Shown here: piece by piece, positions 34,215 to 44,184 of the stretch
Layout of the letters: each line of letters opens with the position of its first letter
Position numbering within the stretch: the stretch's first letter is position 1
Assembly (NCBI RefSeq): GCF_018294505.1
Contig: NC_057802.1
Span: 314,992,821 to 315,056,820, forward strand
DNA: 64,000 nt
Source: Triticum aestivum
Lineage: Eukaryota; Streptophyta; Magnoliopsida; Poales; Poaceae
Direction of reading: 5' to 3'
Translations under genes and position numbers: made by a program
The notes under the pieces: model-generated
Told to the model about the DNA's origin: nothing
Database searches by the model: none
The model's input: the letters and a program-made list of their open reading frames with translations, nothing else

Positions 34215-35160
34215 TGGATCATATGATGTTTCTCCCCTCTATACTCTTGTTGTGATGAATTGAATCTTTACCCTTTGAAGTTTTGTCATGTCGGATTGAA
34301 TATTCAGAGATGAGAACACATGATATATGTCTTGCGGTATGAATACTTGAGGTGACAATTGGGGTATCTTATTGATTCACTTGATATATGTTATGGCATT
34401 CAACTCGCGGATCCCCGCTGTGATATTGGGGTAATCTATGCATAGGGGTTGATGCACGTTTTTATTATCTTTTCTCCGATGGAATTGGGGTCTCTTTATT
34501 GTTCTTTGTGTGGATTGTATTATGAATATGAACTTGCTTTGGTGTTATCTTAGTACGGACTCTAGGATAGATCGAACGGAAAAAATAGCTTTGTGTTATT
34601 TTAGTACGGACTCTTGAATAGATCGAAGGGAAAGAATAGCTTTGAGGTGGTTTAGTACCCTACAAACAATTCCTATCTTTTGTTCTCCGCTAATAGGAAC
34701 TTGGGAGTGATTCTTCGTTACACTCTGAGGGATAATCATATGATCCAACTATGTTAGCATTGTTGAGAGGTTGCACTAGTGAAAGTACGGACCCTAGGCC
34801 CTGTTTTTAAGCATTGCAATACCGTTTTTGTGCCCGTTTACTATTTGCTACCTTGCTGTTTTTATTTATTCAGATTATAAAAACATATTTCTACCATCCA
34901 TATTACACTTTTATCACCATCTCTTCGCCGAACTAGTGCACCTATACAATTTGTCATTGTATTGGGTGTGTTTGGGACACAAGAGATTTCTTGTATTTGG
35001 TTGCAGGGTCGTTTGAGAGAGACCATCTTCATCCTACACCTCTCACGGATTGATAAACCTTAGGTCATCCACTTGAGGGAAAATTGCTACTGTCCTACAA
35101 AACTCTGCGCTTGGAGGCCCAACACATGTCTATAAGAATAAAGTTGCGTAGTAGACATCA
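34215..35160 (+). repeat. 3' LTR of the 16-kb element, right part
   Basis: Resumes the LTR interrupted at 24328 and matches about 19765-20706, ending GTAGTAGACATCA. It is followed by the second ccgcc copy. Confidence 0.93.
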
Positions 35161-35165
35161 CCGCC

Positions 35166-35269
35166 TCTCACGCGTCCTGATGGACGGAGGTAGTGGCCTC
35201 AATATTATCTTCACCAACACCCTAGAAAAGATGGGGGTCTCCCTGTCCGGCCTGCAGTGATCGTACATA
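35166..35269 (+). pseudogene. Gypsy aspartic protease, second half
   Basis: Continues the protease cut at 19121. With one copy of the ccgcc duplication removed, the DNA encodes the CRLSRVLMDGGSGLN segment, including the DGGS active-site region of this Gypsy group, then FTNTLEKMG. It is cut off at 35269 by a Copia LTR. Confidence 0.85.
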
Positions 35270-36957
35270 TGTTAGGAAATGTTGCATGGAAAACAAAAAA
35301 AAATCTACGCACACGCAAGATCTATCCATGGAGATGCATAGCAACGAGAGGGGAGAGTGTGTCCATGTGTCCTCATAGACTGTAAGCGGAAGAGTTTAAC
35401 AACACGGTTGATGTAGTCGAACTTCTTCGTGCTCCAACCGATCAAGTACCGAACGTACGACACCTCCGCGTTCTGCACACGTTCAGCTCGGTGACGTCCT
35501 CCGCCTTCTTGATCCAGCAAGACGGCGAGGTAGTAGATGATTTCTGGCAGCGTGATGGCATGGTGACGGTGATGGTGAAGCTATCTCCGCATGGCTTTGC
35601 CTAAGAACTAGGAAAATATGACCAGGGGTGTAAATGGTGGAGGGGGGGGGTGCTGCACACGGCTAAGATAATGTTCTGGTGTGCTAGGCGCCCCCTCCCA
35701 CATATATATAGGTGGGGTGGAGGGAGAAGCCAGGAGGCGCCCCCTCCCACATATATATAGGTGGGGGTGGAGGGAGCAGCCAGGAGGCGCCCCCAAGTAG
35801 GCCGAATCCTACTTGGGTCTTCCCCAAAGTGGTGCCCCCTTCCGTATTTGGAGTGCGGGAGGAAGGAAGGAGGTGGCGCCCCCCCCCCCCTTCATTTCTC
35901 TCCTGAGGGAAAGGCAGGAGGGGCCACCCCTCCCCTTTCCTTCCCCTAGGGCCGGCCAGCCAAGGGAAGGAGCGCACCGGCTCCCTTGTGGGCTGGTCTG
36001 TCCCGCCCTTTGGCCCATAAGGCCCATACACTTGTCGGGGGTGCCCGGAACCCCTTCCGGTGACCCGATGAGTACCCGGCGCACTCCTAAACTATCTCGG
36101 TGTCTGAATACCATCGTCCTATATATCAATTTTTACCTCTCGACCATTTCGAGAATCTTCGTCATGTCCGTGATCTCATCCGGGACTCCAAACAACATTC
36201 GGTCACCAAATCATATAACACTATATCGTTAACGAACGTTAAGCGTGCGGACCCTACGGGTTCGAGAACTGTGTAGACATGACCGAGACACCTCTCCGGT
36301 CAATAACTAATAGCAGAACCTGCATGCCCATATTGACTCCTGCATATTCTACGAAGATCTTTATCGGTCGAACTGTTATGACAACATACGTAATTCCCTT
36401 TGTCCATCGATATGTTACTTGCCCGAGATTCGATCATCGGTATCTTCATACCTAGTTCAATCTCATTACCGGCAAGTCTCTTTACTCATTCCGTAATACA
36501 TCATCCTGCAACCAACTCATTAGTCACTTTGCTTGCAAGGCTTCTTATGATGCGTATTACCGAGAGGGCCTAGAGATACCTCTCCGGTACTCGAAGTGAC
36601 AAATCCTAATCTCGATCTATGCCAACTCAACAAACACCTTTGGAGATACCTGTAGAGCATCTTTATGATCACCCAGTTACGTTGTGACGTTTGATAGCAC
36701 ACAAGGTATTCCTCCGGTATCCGGGGGTTGCATAATCTCATAGTCGGAGGAATATGTATTTTACATTAAAAAAGCAATAGCAATAAACTGAACGATCAAT
36801 ATGCTAAGCTAACGGATGGGTCTTGTCCATCACATGTGATCCCGTTATCAAATGACAACACATGTCTATGGTTAGGAAACCTTAACCATCTTTGATCAAC
36901 AAGCTAGTCTAGTAGAGGCTTACTAGGGACACGGTATTTGTTTATGTATCCACACAT
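35270..36957 (-). repeat. Copia LTR (BARE/Angela-like), minus strand, 5' end missing
   Basis: It begins TGTTAGGAAATG at 35270 (LTR 3' terminus, diverged) and contains the CACACGCAAGATC and GTAAGCGGAAG words shared with the LTRs at 10386 and 15904. It includes a GC-rich promoter and leader and runs through sequence homologous to the 5' half of the LTR at 8995. It stops about 110 bp short of the expected TGTTGGAAATATGCCC start. A tandem duplication of the TATA region lies at 35686-35784. ORFs in the GC-rich part are chance. Confidence 0.85.
35686..35784 (-). repeat. Tandem duplication of LTR TATA-box segment
   Basis: Two adjacent units of 49 and 50 bp (35686-35734, 35735-35784), each with CCTATATATATG on the minus strand, and a partial third unit start at 35785. 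They differ at only a few positions. This doubles the core promoter of the LTR. Confidence 0.92.
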
Positions 36958-37769
36958 GTCTAGAAGAATTATGTCCTTGATGCACCGCTAGGTGACAGAC
37001 CTATTGCAGGAGCAGATGCAAACATTATGAACATTTGGCAAGCTCGATATGATGACTACTTAATAGTTTAGTGCGCCATGCTTTATGGCTTAGAACCGGG
37101 ACTTCAAAGACGTTTTGAACATCATGGAGCATATGAGATGTTCCAAGAGTTGAAGTTAATATTTCAAGCAAATGCCCAGGTTGAGAGATATGAAGTCTCC
37201 AACAAGTTCTATAGCTGCAAGATGGATGAGAACAGTTCTGTCAGTGAACACATACTCAAAATGTGTGGTATTATAATCACTTGACTCAGCTGGGAGTTGA
37301 TCTTCCAGTTGATTGTGTCATTGACAGAGTTCTTCAATCACTGCCACCAACCTACAAAGGCTTCGTGATGAACTATAATATGCAAGGGATGAACAAAACA
37401 ATTCTCGAGCTCTTCGCAATGCTTAAGGCCGCGGAGGTAGAAATCAAGAAGGAGCATCAAGTGTTGATGGTTAACAAGACCACTAGTTTCAAGAAAAAGG
37501 GCAAGGGAAAGAAAGGGAACTTCAAGAAGAATGGCAAGCAAGTTGCCACTCCCGGGAAGAAGCCCAAAGCTGGACCCAAGCCTGAAACTTAGTGCTTCTA
37601 CTGCAAAGGGACTGGTCACTGGAAAGAAGGATGACAAAGTGAACAAAGGTATATTTGATATACATGTTATTGATGTGTACCTTACTAATGCTCGTAGTAG
37701 CGTCTGGGTATTTGATACTGGTTCGGTTGCTCATATTTGTAACTCGAAACAGGAGCTACGAATTAAATG
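36958..37769 (+). pseudogene. Copia gag (UBN2-type), plus strand, truncated and broken
   Basis: Homologous to the minus-strand gag at 13750-14697. It starts inside gag at the NYVLDAPLG segment, joined directly to LTR sequence of opposite orientation. In-frame stops occur near 37069 and 37590, and a frame change near 37265 separates the open pieces 37078-37284 and 37263-37592. The zinc knuckle is damaged: the CFYCKGTGHW core is preceded by a stop and its last Cys part is deleted. It ends with the SSVWVFDTGS protease start. Confidence 0.88.
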
Positions 37770-39719
37770 AAGATTGGCTAAGGACGAGGTGACAATGCAC
37801 GTCGGGAATGGTTCCAAGGTCGATGTGATTGCCGTCGGCACGCTACCTCTACATCTACCTTCGGTATTAGTTTTCGACCTGAATAATTATTATTTGGTGC
37901 CAGCGCTGAGCATGAACATTATATCTGGATCTTGTTTCATGCGAGACGGTTATACATTTAAATCAGAGAATAATGGTTGTTCTATTTATATGAGTAATAT
38001 GTTTTATGGTCATGCACCCTTGAAGAGTGGTCTATTTGTTGAATCTCGATTGTAGTGATACACATATTCATAATATTGATGCCAAAAGATGCAATATTGA
38101 TAATGATAGTGCAATATATTTGTGGCACTGCCGTTTAGGTCATATTGGTGTAAAGCGCATGAAGAAACTCCATGCAGATGGGCTATTTGAATCACTTGAT
38201 TATGAATCATTTGATACTTGCAAACCATGCCTCATGGGCAAGATGACTAAAACTCTGTTCTCCGCAACAATGGAGTGAGCCAATGACTTATTGGAAATAA
38301 TACATACCGATGTATGCGGTCCGATGAGTGTTGAGGCATGGGGCGGGTATCGTTATTTTCTGACCTTCGCGGATGATTTGAGTAGATATGGGTATATCCA
38401 CTTAATGAAACACAAGTCTGAAACATTTGAAAAGTTCAAATAATTTCAGAGTAAAGTGGAGAATCATCGTAACAAGAAAATAAAGTTTCTACGATCTGAT
38501 CGCGGAGGCGAATATTTCAGTTACGAGTTTGGCCTTCATTTAAAACCATGTGGAATAGTTTCACAACTCACGCCAGCTGGAACACCACAGCGTAATGGTG
38601 TGTCTGAACGTCGTAACCGTACTTTATTAGATATGGTGTGATCTATGATGTCTCTTACCGATTTACCACTATCGTTTTGGGGTTATGCATTAGAGACAAC
38701 TGCATTCATATTAAATAGGGCACTGTCAAAATCCGTTGAGACGACACCATATGAACTGTGGTTTGGCAAGAAACCTAAGTTGTCGTTTCTTCAAGTTTGG
38801 GGTTGCGACACATATGTCAAAAGGCTTCAGCCTGATAAGCTCGAACCCAAATCTGAGATGTGCGTCTTCATAGGATACCGTAAGGAATCAATTGGGTACA
38901 CCTTCTACCATAGATCCGAAGGCAAGATCTTTGTTGCCAAGGATGGAACATTTCTAGAGAAGGAGTTTCTCTCGAAAGAAGTGAGTGGGAGAGAAGTAGA
39001 ACTTGATGAGATAATTGTACCTTATCTCAATTTGGAAAGTAGCACATCAGAGAAATCCGTTCCCGTGATGCCTACACCAACTAGAGAGGAAGCTAATGAT
39101 GATGATTATGAAACTTCAGATCAAGTTACTACTAGACCTCGTAGGTCGAACAGAGCACGTTCTGCACCAGAGTAGTACGGTAATCCTGTCCTGAAAGTCA
39201 TGTTACTAGACCATGGCAAACCTACGAACTATGAAGAAGCTGTGATGGGCCCAGATTCCGATAAATGGCTCGAGGCCATGAAATCTGAGATATGATCCAT
39301 GTACGAGAACAAAGTGTGAACTTTGGTGGACTTGCCCGATGATCGGCAAGCCATTCAGAATATATGGATCTTCAAGAAGAAGACTGACGCTGATGGTAAT
39401 GTCACCGTCTACAAAGCTCGACTGGTCGCGAAAGGTTTTTGACAAGTTTAAGGGGTTGACTACGATGAGACCTTCTCACCCGTAGCGTTGCTTAAGTCAC
39501 TCCGAATCATGTTAGCAATTGTCGTATTTTATGATTGTGAAATTTGGCAAATGGATGTCAAAACTGCATTCCTTAATGAATTTCTTAAAGAAGAGTTATA
39601 TGATGCAAGCAGAAGGTTTTGTCGATCTAAAGGAGCTAACAAACTGTGCAAGCTCCAGCTATCCATCTATGGACTGATGCAAGCATCTCAGAGTTCTTCA
39701 ATCTTTTGGATTCCATAAA
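37770..39719 (+). pseudogene. Copia protease-integrase-partial reverse transcriptase, plus strand
   Basis: Order: protease C-part (MHVGNGSKVDVIAVGT), the HHCC region (HCRLGH and CKPC, 38100-38240), the integrase core with HTDVC, SDRGGEY and NGVSERRN (38290-38640), and the post-integrase part with FWGYALETTAFILNR and a VFIGYRKE motif (to about 39170). The RVT_2 fingers follow (WIFKKKTDADGNV, QMDVKTAFLNEFL) and stop at 39719, before the YVDD catalytic box. At least nine stops interrupt it. It is the same family as the minus-strand copy at 12177-13632. Confidence 0.9.
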
Positions 39720-40240
39720 TTGATAAAGCTTGGAAGATGTTATTGTGCCTCTCTTCCTTTTTGTCATGCCTACTAAAGACCTCCAAAAGGGAAGATCTAT
39801 ATATGACAACCATTGTATAATAGTATGTCGTGTAAGAGGGTGTATTATTAGTATTGTAAGTCTTAATCTTCCATTTGAAGTACAATCTTTACTTGTGAGG
39901 TTCGTATACATGAACCATGCAACAAAAAAAGGTTCGTATACATGATATTGGTGTTTCAAGTTTTAAATATTTATGTCAGTTGGATTTGTGTTTCTATATG
40001 AATAAGAGTAACTACAACCATGTGATCAAAATGTTTTTTATATAAGATGGCGCAGCAAAGCGCGCGTACGCTTCTAGTTCATCTTATTCCTGAACGATGT
40101 AGATTGTCAGTTAATTTGATTCATGATGCAGCGCGTGCAGTGACAAAAGTACCGTTACCGAACGATTCAGCACAGGCTTGGATCTCATGTCCAGGATTCC
40201 GAGGTTGATCCCGCCAGACATGAAAAATAATAAACTACCG
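39720..40240. other. Unassigned low-copy-looking sequence
   Basis: AT-rich DNA after the truncated Copia fragment. The only internal structure seen is a short direct repeat GGTTCGTATACATGA (about 39899 and 39929). Near 40050 is a GC-rich word, GGCGCAGCAAAGCGCGCG. No gene is supported; the short ORFs lack family features. Confidence 0.5.
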
Positions 40241-40341
40241 CTCTCTCCGTTTAGAATTACTTGTCATAGAAAGAATGCATTTAAATGTATTTTAATTTTA
40301 GATACATCCATTTTTCGACAATTTGTTCCACACGGAGGAAG
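40241..40341. mobile_element. Stowaway-like MITE remnant
   Basis: Begins CTCTCTCCGTTTAGAATTAC and ends CACACGGAGGAAG, degenerate terminal inverted repeats of the CTCCCTCCGT type found in Tc1/mariner-derived Stowaway MITEs. It is about 100 bp, AT-rich and non-coding. Confidence 0.65.
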
Positions 40342-40343
40342 CA

Positions 40344-40409
40344 CTTCCTCTGTTCTAAAATAAATGCCAATAAACTAAACCACGACACTTATTTTATACA
40401 TGGAGAGAG
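40344..40409. mobile_element. Second short Stowaway-like MITE remnant
   Basis: CTTCCTCTGTTCTAAAATAA at the left and ATTTTATACATGGAGAGAG at the right form imperfect inverted repeats. Only 66 bp and two bases from the previous MITE, so both may be parts of one rearranged element. Confidence 0.55.
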
Positions 40410-40421
40410 TGTAGTATATAA

Positions 40422-41699
40422 GAGCATCTATAGCCGCGCACCCCCAATTCTCTCTCAAACGTCTCGGCGGGTTGACCGGTCACAAAAAAATGATCTAGCC
40501 AAGTGGCTCAAATGTCTGGGCTGACCCGCACCCCGCATACAACCCAAATATAGGGCGGATATGAGGCGGCTGACGAGCCAGGCCCACCATCGACCCCACA
40601 GTTGTCCCACAAAAATTTCCAAACGGCTCATCGCTCCCAACCCTAGCTCACTCACACTATCCTCTCTCGCTCCATCTTCTCCTCTCCGCGCACTGATTCT
40701 GATCGAATCCGGCGCAATGTCGAGCTCTGGCAGCCGCTCCGACTCTGAGCTGGATCCCAACTTTGAGCTGACCCTCCGCATTGTCGTGGAGCGGCCTAAG
40801 GTGGAGACTGGGGGCAGCTCCGGATCTGCAGTGTCGTCACAGACGCAGCTCCCCCGCCGGCGTAGGCCCCTCCAGGCCCGTGTAATCCGAGCCTCCACTA
40901 CACCGTCCCCTGCCGCGCCGGCTGCTGGTCCTCCCCCACGTGGGCAGCGGGGGATGCTTGTGCTTGCCCCGCCGGCCCGGACGCGCACAACGGAATTAGA
41001 GGCGCGCGCCGGCCGCCATGAGAGGCGGCGGGAAGGACGAGGACGCGCGGCGCCTCGATTGGGTCTACCGCTGGTCGCTTACGACCGCGGAGACGGACGC
41101 GCGGCGACTCCGCCGGAAGAACGCCAAGGCGCTCCAGATTGCCATTGAGCAGTCCGAGTGCGAGGCGGCGAAGGCGGCTCGGCTTGCGAAGCTCAAGAGG
41201 CAGCATGACAGGGCCGTCCGGTGGTTGACAGGGCTCATCATCCTCTCCGGCACCTCCGACGACGACCACGGCTCCTCGTCTGTCGACTCGGACGATCCTC
41301 CACCAGCCGCCAACGCCTACAGCTACACCGATGACCGAAAGGGCAAAGGGCCAGCAAGGAAGTGGTAAAGCTCCGCCGTCTCCGTCTTTAATTCCAAGTT
41401 TTTAGTAATCTAGTTTAAACTTGTACGTCGTTTATGTGAATTATGTGAACTTTGCCGATCTTTTGTAGATCTGTTGGTGATCTTTTGATGATCCGAATGT
41501 GTATTTCTATATTCGATTTTTATGTATGTTTGATAATCTATGTTGTTTACTTGTATGTTGCATGATTAATATGGATATAGGGTACCGGATATGAGATACA
41601 CGGACAGGATTTGCAAAATGCCCGGTTAGTGTTCGGAAGCCGGACGCGTCCGTGTGCGTTTGAGGGCTCGGATTGGATTTGCAGCGGCTGTAGATGCTG
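40422..41699. mobile_element. PIF/Harbinger-like element carrying an ORF
   Basis: Terminal inverted repeats GAGCATCTATAGCCG (40422) and CGGCTGTAGATGCTG (ending 41699) are flanked by TAA on both sides (40419-40421 and 41700-41702). The 3-bp TWA target duplication and GAGCATCT-type end fit PIF/Harbinger. The 1278-bp element contains no DDE transposase, so it is non-autonomous. It carries a GC-rich ORF region (40717-41368). Confidence 0.75.
40717..41368 (+). CDS. Hypothetical ORF pair inside the Harbinger-like element
   Basis: From the Met at 40717 (MSSSGSRSDSELDPNF) a frame runs to 41148. A second, overlapping frame (41018-41368) encodes a charged helical segment rich in Ala/Arg/Lys/Glu (LTTAETDARRLRRKNAKAL, KAARLAKLKRQHDRAVRWL) followed by an acidic Ser/Asp tail and KGKGPARKW. 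The second frame looks more protein-like than the first beyond about 41010, so one gene with a frameshift near 41000 is likely, ending at 41368. I do not recognise the family. The ORF lies wholly between the element's TIRs, so it is probably transposon-borne and multi-copy. It could be a captured gene fragment or a degenerate accessory protein. Confidence 0.45.
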
Positions 41700-41817
41700 T
41701 AAGAATCAGATCATTCGAAAGACTCGATGGACCGATCCATGGATCCCCAGTGGAGTTAGACAAATCGAACGCATTGCACATGGTACCACTGTGAATTCGG
41801 CGTTGCACGCTTCACTG

Positions 41818-41825
41818 CACGTGGG
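41818..41825 (+). promoter_or_regulatory. G-box / ABRE-type element upstream of LEA gene
   Basis: CACGTGGG about 230 bp upstream of the LEA start codon. CACGTG with a G-rich 3' flank is the bZIP-binding core typical of ABA- and drought-inducible LEA promoters. Its function here is inferred from position. No clear TATA box is seen; the region before the ATG (41930-42000) is CT-rich, as in a 5' UTR. Confidence 0.55.
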
Positions 41826-42051
41826 ACCGTAGCGCCCCATGCACCCACATCTCGGTGAGTCACCTCGCCCGGCGCGGACGCCACCCGCGTTCTCGGCATC
41901 GCATGACAAAGCGCAGGCGCAAACGCGCGCGGCTTCCTCTCCTCGGTTCCTCTCCGCGCCGCTCATTCCCCTCTCCGTCCGTCCACCTGCAAGCCTCCGG
42001 GACGCGCGTGCGACGTAAGAACCGGCCGTTGATTCCATCCAGCCACCAAGA

Positions 42052-42684
42052 ATGGGCACGGGAGAGGACGACGACGCGACGACGGCAGAACAAGACGGAG
42101 AGGATGATGAGCAGACGCGGGACGTAGGAGGAGGAGGGGTGATGGCGAGCCTGGTGGGCAAGGCCAAGGGGTTCGTGACGGAGAAGATCGCGCAGATGCC
42201 CAAACCCGAGGCTTCGCTAGAGCGGGTCTCGTTCAAGAGCATCAGCCGCGAGGGCGTGGCGCTCCACAGCCACGTCGACGTCAGCAACCCCTACTCGTAC
42301 CGCATCCCCATCTGCGAGCTCACCTACACGTTCAAGAGCGACGGAAAGTTCGTACGCTCGATCATCTTGCATGGTCATCGATCAATCATCTTTGGGCACA
42401 GCCTTATATGTCATGGTTTCTCGCGTGATTCTAGCGTCATAGCATCAGGCACGATGCCTGACCCCGGGTGGATCGGCGCGAGCGGCACCACCAAGCTGGA
42501 GCTGCCGGTGAATGTGCCCTACGACTTCGTCATGTCACTGATGAAGGATCTGAGCGGGGACTGGGACATCGACTACGTGTTGGAGGTCGGGATCACCATC
42601 GACCTCCCCGTCATCGGCACCTTCACCATCCCGGTCAGCACCGAGGGGGAGATGAAGCTCCCCACGTTTCGGGATTTGTTCTGA
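42052..42684 (+). CDS. LEA14-like protein (LEA_2 family, WHy domain)
   Basis: A late-embryogenesis-abundant protein of the atypical, folded LEA_2 group, associated with desiccation and stress tolerance; usually cytosolic. Exons 42052-42347 and 42435-42684 with GT-AG ends give 181 residues. The intron is 87 bp, a multiple of three and free of stops, so the unspliced reading is also open (210 residues). After splicing, the SDG-N-VIASGT junction restores the family pattern. An acidic N-terminal extension (residues 1-30) precedes the conserved start MASLVGKAKGFVTEKIAQMP. The WHy-type domain covers about residues 50-150 (VDVSNPYSYRIPICELTYTF, VPYDFVMSLMKDLSGDWDIDY), ending LPVIGTFTIPVSTEGEMKLP. 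The start has A at -3 and G at +4; a second in-frame Met at 42142 would give a protein of the usual length of about 150 residues. It appears intact and is the only convincing host gene in the window. Confidence 0.92.
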   Translation: MGTGEDDDATTAEQDGEDDEQTRDVGGGGVMASLVGKAKGFVTEKIAQMPKPEASLERVSFKSISREGVALHSHVDVSNPYSYRIPICELTYTFKSDGKFVRSIILHGHRSIIFGHSLICHGFSRDSSVIASGTMPDPGWIGASGTTKLELPVNVPYDFVMSLMKDLSGDWDIDYVLEVGITIDLPVIGTFTIPVSTEGEMKLPTFRDLF

Positions 42685-43369
42685 ACAATTTAGCTGCACG
42701 CTTTTTTGCCCGACCTTACCTTCTGGCCTCTGAGTGAAAAAGGGTATTATTTCTTGTTTGATCCGTGGATGCCTGTTGAAATTAGATTTCTGCTGCAACT
42801 GCAAGTCTTGCATTCTTTTCTGCATTTTCTGAACATATGCATACGAAAATCCATCTCTGCACACAAGCTCATCTGCATCGCTGACGAAAAAAATCAAAAC
42901 AAATACTAGAAAATTCAAAAAAATTCATTTTTTTATGATAGACAATTTGTTGCGTGAGACCTGAAGTAGTAGCCCTGAAGTAGTGTTGGCCGGGTTGTTG
43001 ACCAGTCTAAGGCCCAGCCATCTAGTAAATTTTATTTAGGAGTCAGCCCAGCCATCTAGTTGCAAAATCTTCCCTACAAACAAAAATTAGTTGCAAAATC
43101 TCCGACGCACAAGCATAAATGGCCAGCCCACTCAAGCGTGCGCTCGTTCCTAGCCTTTCACTTGGGATGGGCTGAGAGCGTGCCATTTGGCGCTCAGTCA
43201 CCGTCACGTGTCGCATTATGGGCGCTTCCTTTAAATTTTTTATTTTTTTACAAGTTTTTGGCTTTTTAAATGGTTTTTTTTTATTTTTCCGGCTTTTCGG
43301 TTTTCACCGGTCTTTCTTAGCTTTTGGACCAATTTAAAAAAAACATTTTTACGCGAAAAAACACGTTTT
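42685..43369 (+). other. 3' UTR of LEA gene and downstream AT-rich DNA
   Basis: The first 200 bp or so are probably 3' UTR; I see no certain polyadenylation site. A segment near 42803-42841 (CTTTTCTGCATTTTCTGAAC and flanks) is similar to 44149-44186. Around 43000-43070 the word GCCCAGCCATCTAGT is repeated. No other gene is seen. Confidence 0.5.
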
Positions 43370-43700
43370 CCCGCGAGAGGGGTGGTTTTGCTTCCGCGGG
43401 AAGCACGGCCATGCCTCTCGGAAACAAAAAAATGCATTTTTTTTATTCCGCGAGAGGCATAGTTTTGCTTCCGCGAGAGAGCCTCTCGGAAAGGAAAAAA
43501 ACACGTTCTCCCTTTTTATTTTCTTTCGTGAGAGGCATGGTTTTGCTTCCGCGAGAGGCACGGTCGTGCCTTTCGGAAACGGGAAAAAACATGTTTTTTT
43601 TCGTGAAAAGCACGGTTTTGCTTCCGCGAGAGGCATGATTTTGCTTCCACAAGAGGCACGGCCATGCCTCTTGGAAACGGCTTCCGGAAAGGGAAAAAAC
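43370..43700. repeat. Imperfect inverted/tandem repeat with GGTTTTGCTTCC motif
   Basis: The word GGTTTTGCTTCC occurs at about 43383, 43451, 43540 and 43612, with a TGATTTTGCTTCC variant near 43637, each followed by CGCGAGAGGC or a variant and by its inverse GCCTCTCGGAAAC. It can fold into several hairpins. Long ORFs on both strands through this block come from its composition and are not genes. Such blocks occur inside Triticeae DNA transposons; the class here is not determined. Confidence 0.8.
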
Positions 43701-44184
43701 TGCTCCCGGTCTGGTCTTTTCGTCTGGTTTTCTTTGAAACAAAAAGCTCGTCAAAACCTATCAACATAGGATCTAGATTTGAAGATCTCGGCGCGATAAA
43801 TCCAACATTGAAAACGGTTCGAGATTTGGACACACTTTTTAAGAGATAAATCGTTTTGAATAAACGAGTGTATGAGAAAAGAGAAAACTCCAAGGTTGCA
43901 AAAGTGGCGCATATGCAGCGCGCCACTTGTCGCAACTTGGGGAGGTAGAAGTGATCTTTGGAAGAAGTATTTCTCAATTAGTGATTTCCACCAATGGCTC
44001 GCCCAGGCGCACCAGTTCGTCTGGTTCAATGGTCCATGATTGACCAATTGGCCTGTCAATGGTTGAATTAAAAAGAAAACTTTCGCAAATTCAACAAAAG
44101 TAAAAAAAATCCTGTTTTTGAACATATGGATGACATATGCAGGCGCAAAGTCTTTGTATTTTTTCTGCATTTTCTAAACATATG
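43701..44184. other. Unassigned repeat-like flank
   Basis: No gene supported. It contains CTGGTTCAATGGTCCATGAT and related words and leads into the TTCTAAACATATG target site of the retroposon at 44185. Confidence 0.4.

Larger units (their letters stand above)
19122..35160 (+). mobile_element. 16.0-kb Gypsy-type LTR element without polymerase, itself interrupted
   Basis: It starts TG at 19122 and ends CA at 35160, flanked by perfect 5-bp duplications ccgcc (19117-19121 and 35161-35165). The 5' LTR is 19122-20706, the PBS 20717-20734, the internal region 20707-23706, and the 3' LTR starts at 23707. That 3' LTR is split by a second element (24329-34209) and resumes at 34215. Without the nested element it is about 6.2 kb. 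The only coding sequence is one zinc-knuckle ORF; there is no protease, reverse transcriptase or integrase, so it must depend on another element's enzymes. Confidence 0.94.

Noticed and set aside
40561..40716. Upstream extension of the Harbinger-borne ORF
   Set aside because: Low-complexity leader; the protein-like part starts at the Met at 40717.
42468..42737. His/Arg-rich frame overlapping the LEA gene
   Set aside because: Out-of-frame shadow of LEA exon 2; no start context or family resemblance.
43324..43977. Long frames on both strands with repeated LPREA/FASA-like words
   Set aside because: They follow the GGTTTTGCTTCC inverted repeats; reading on both strands shows it is repeat composition.
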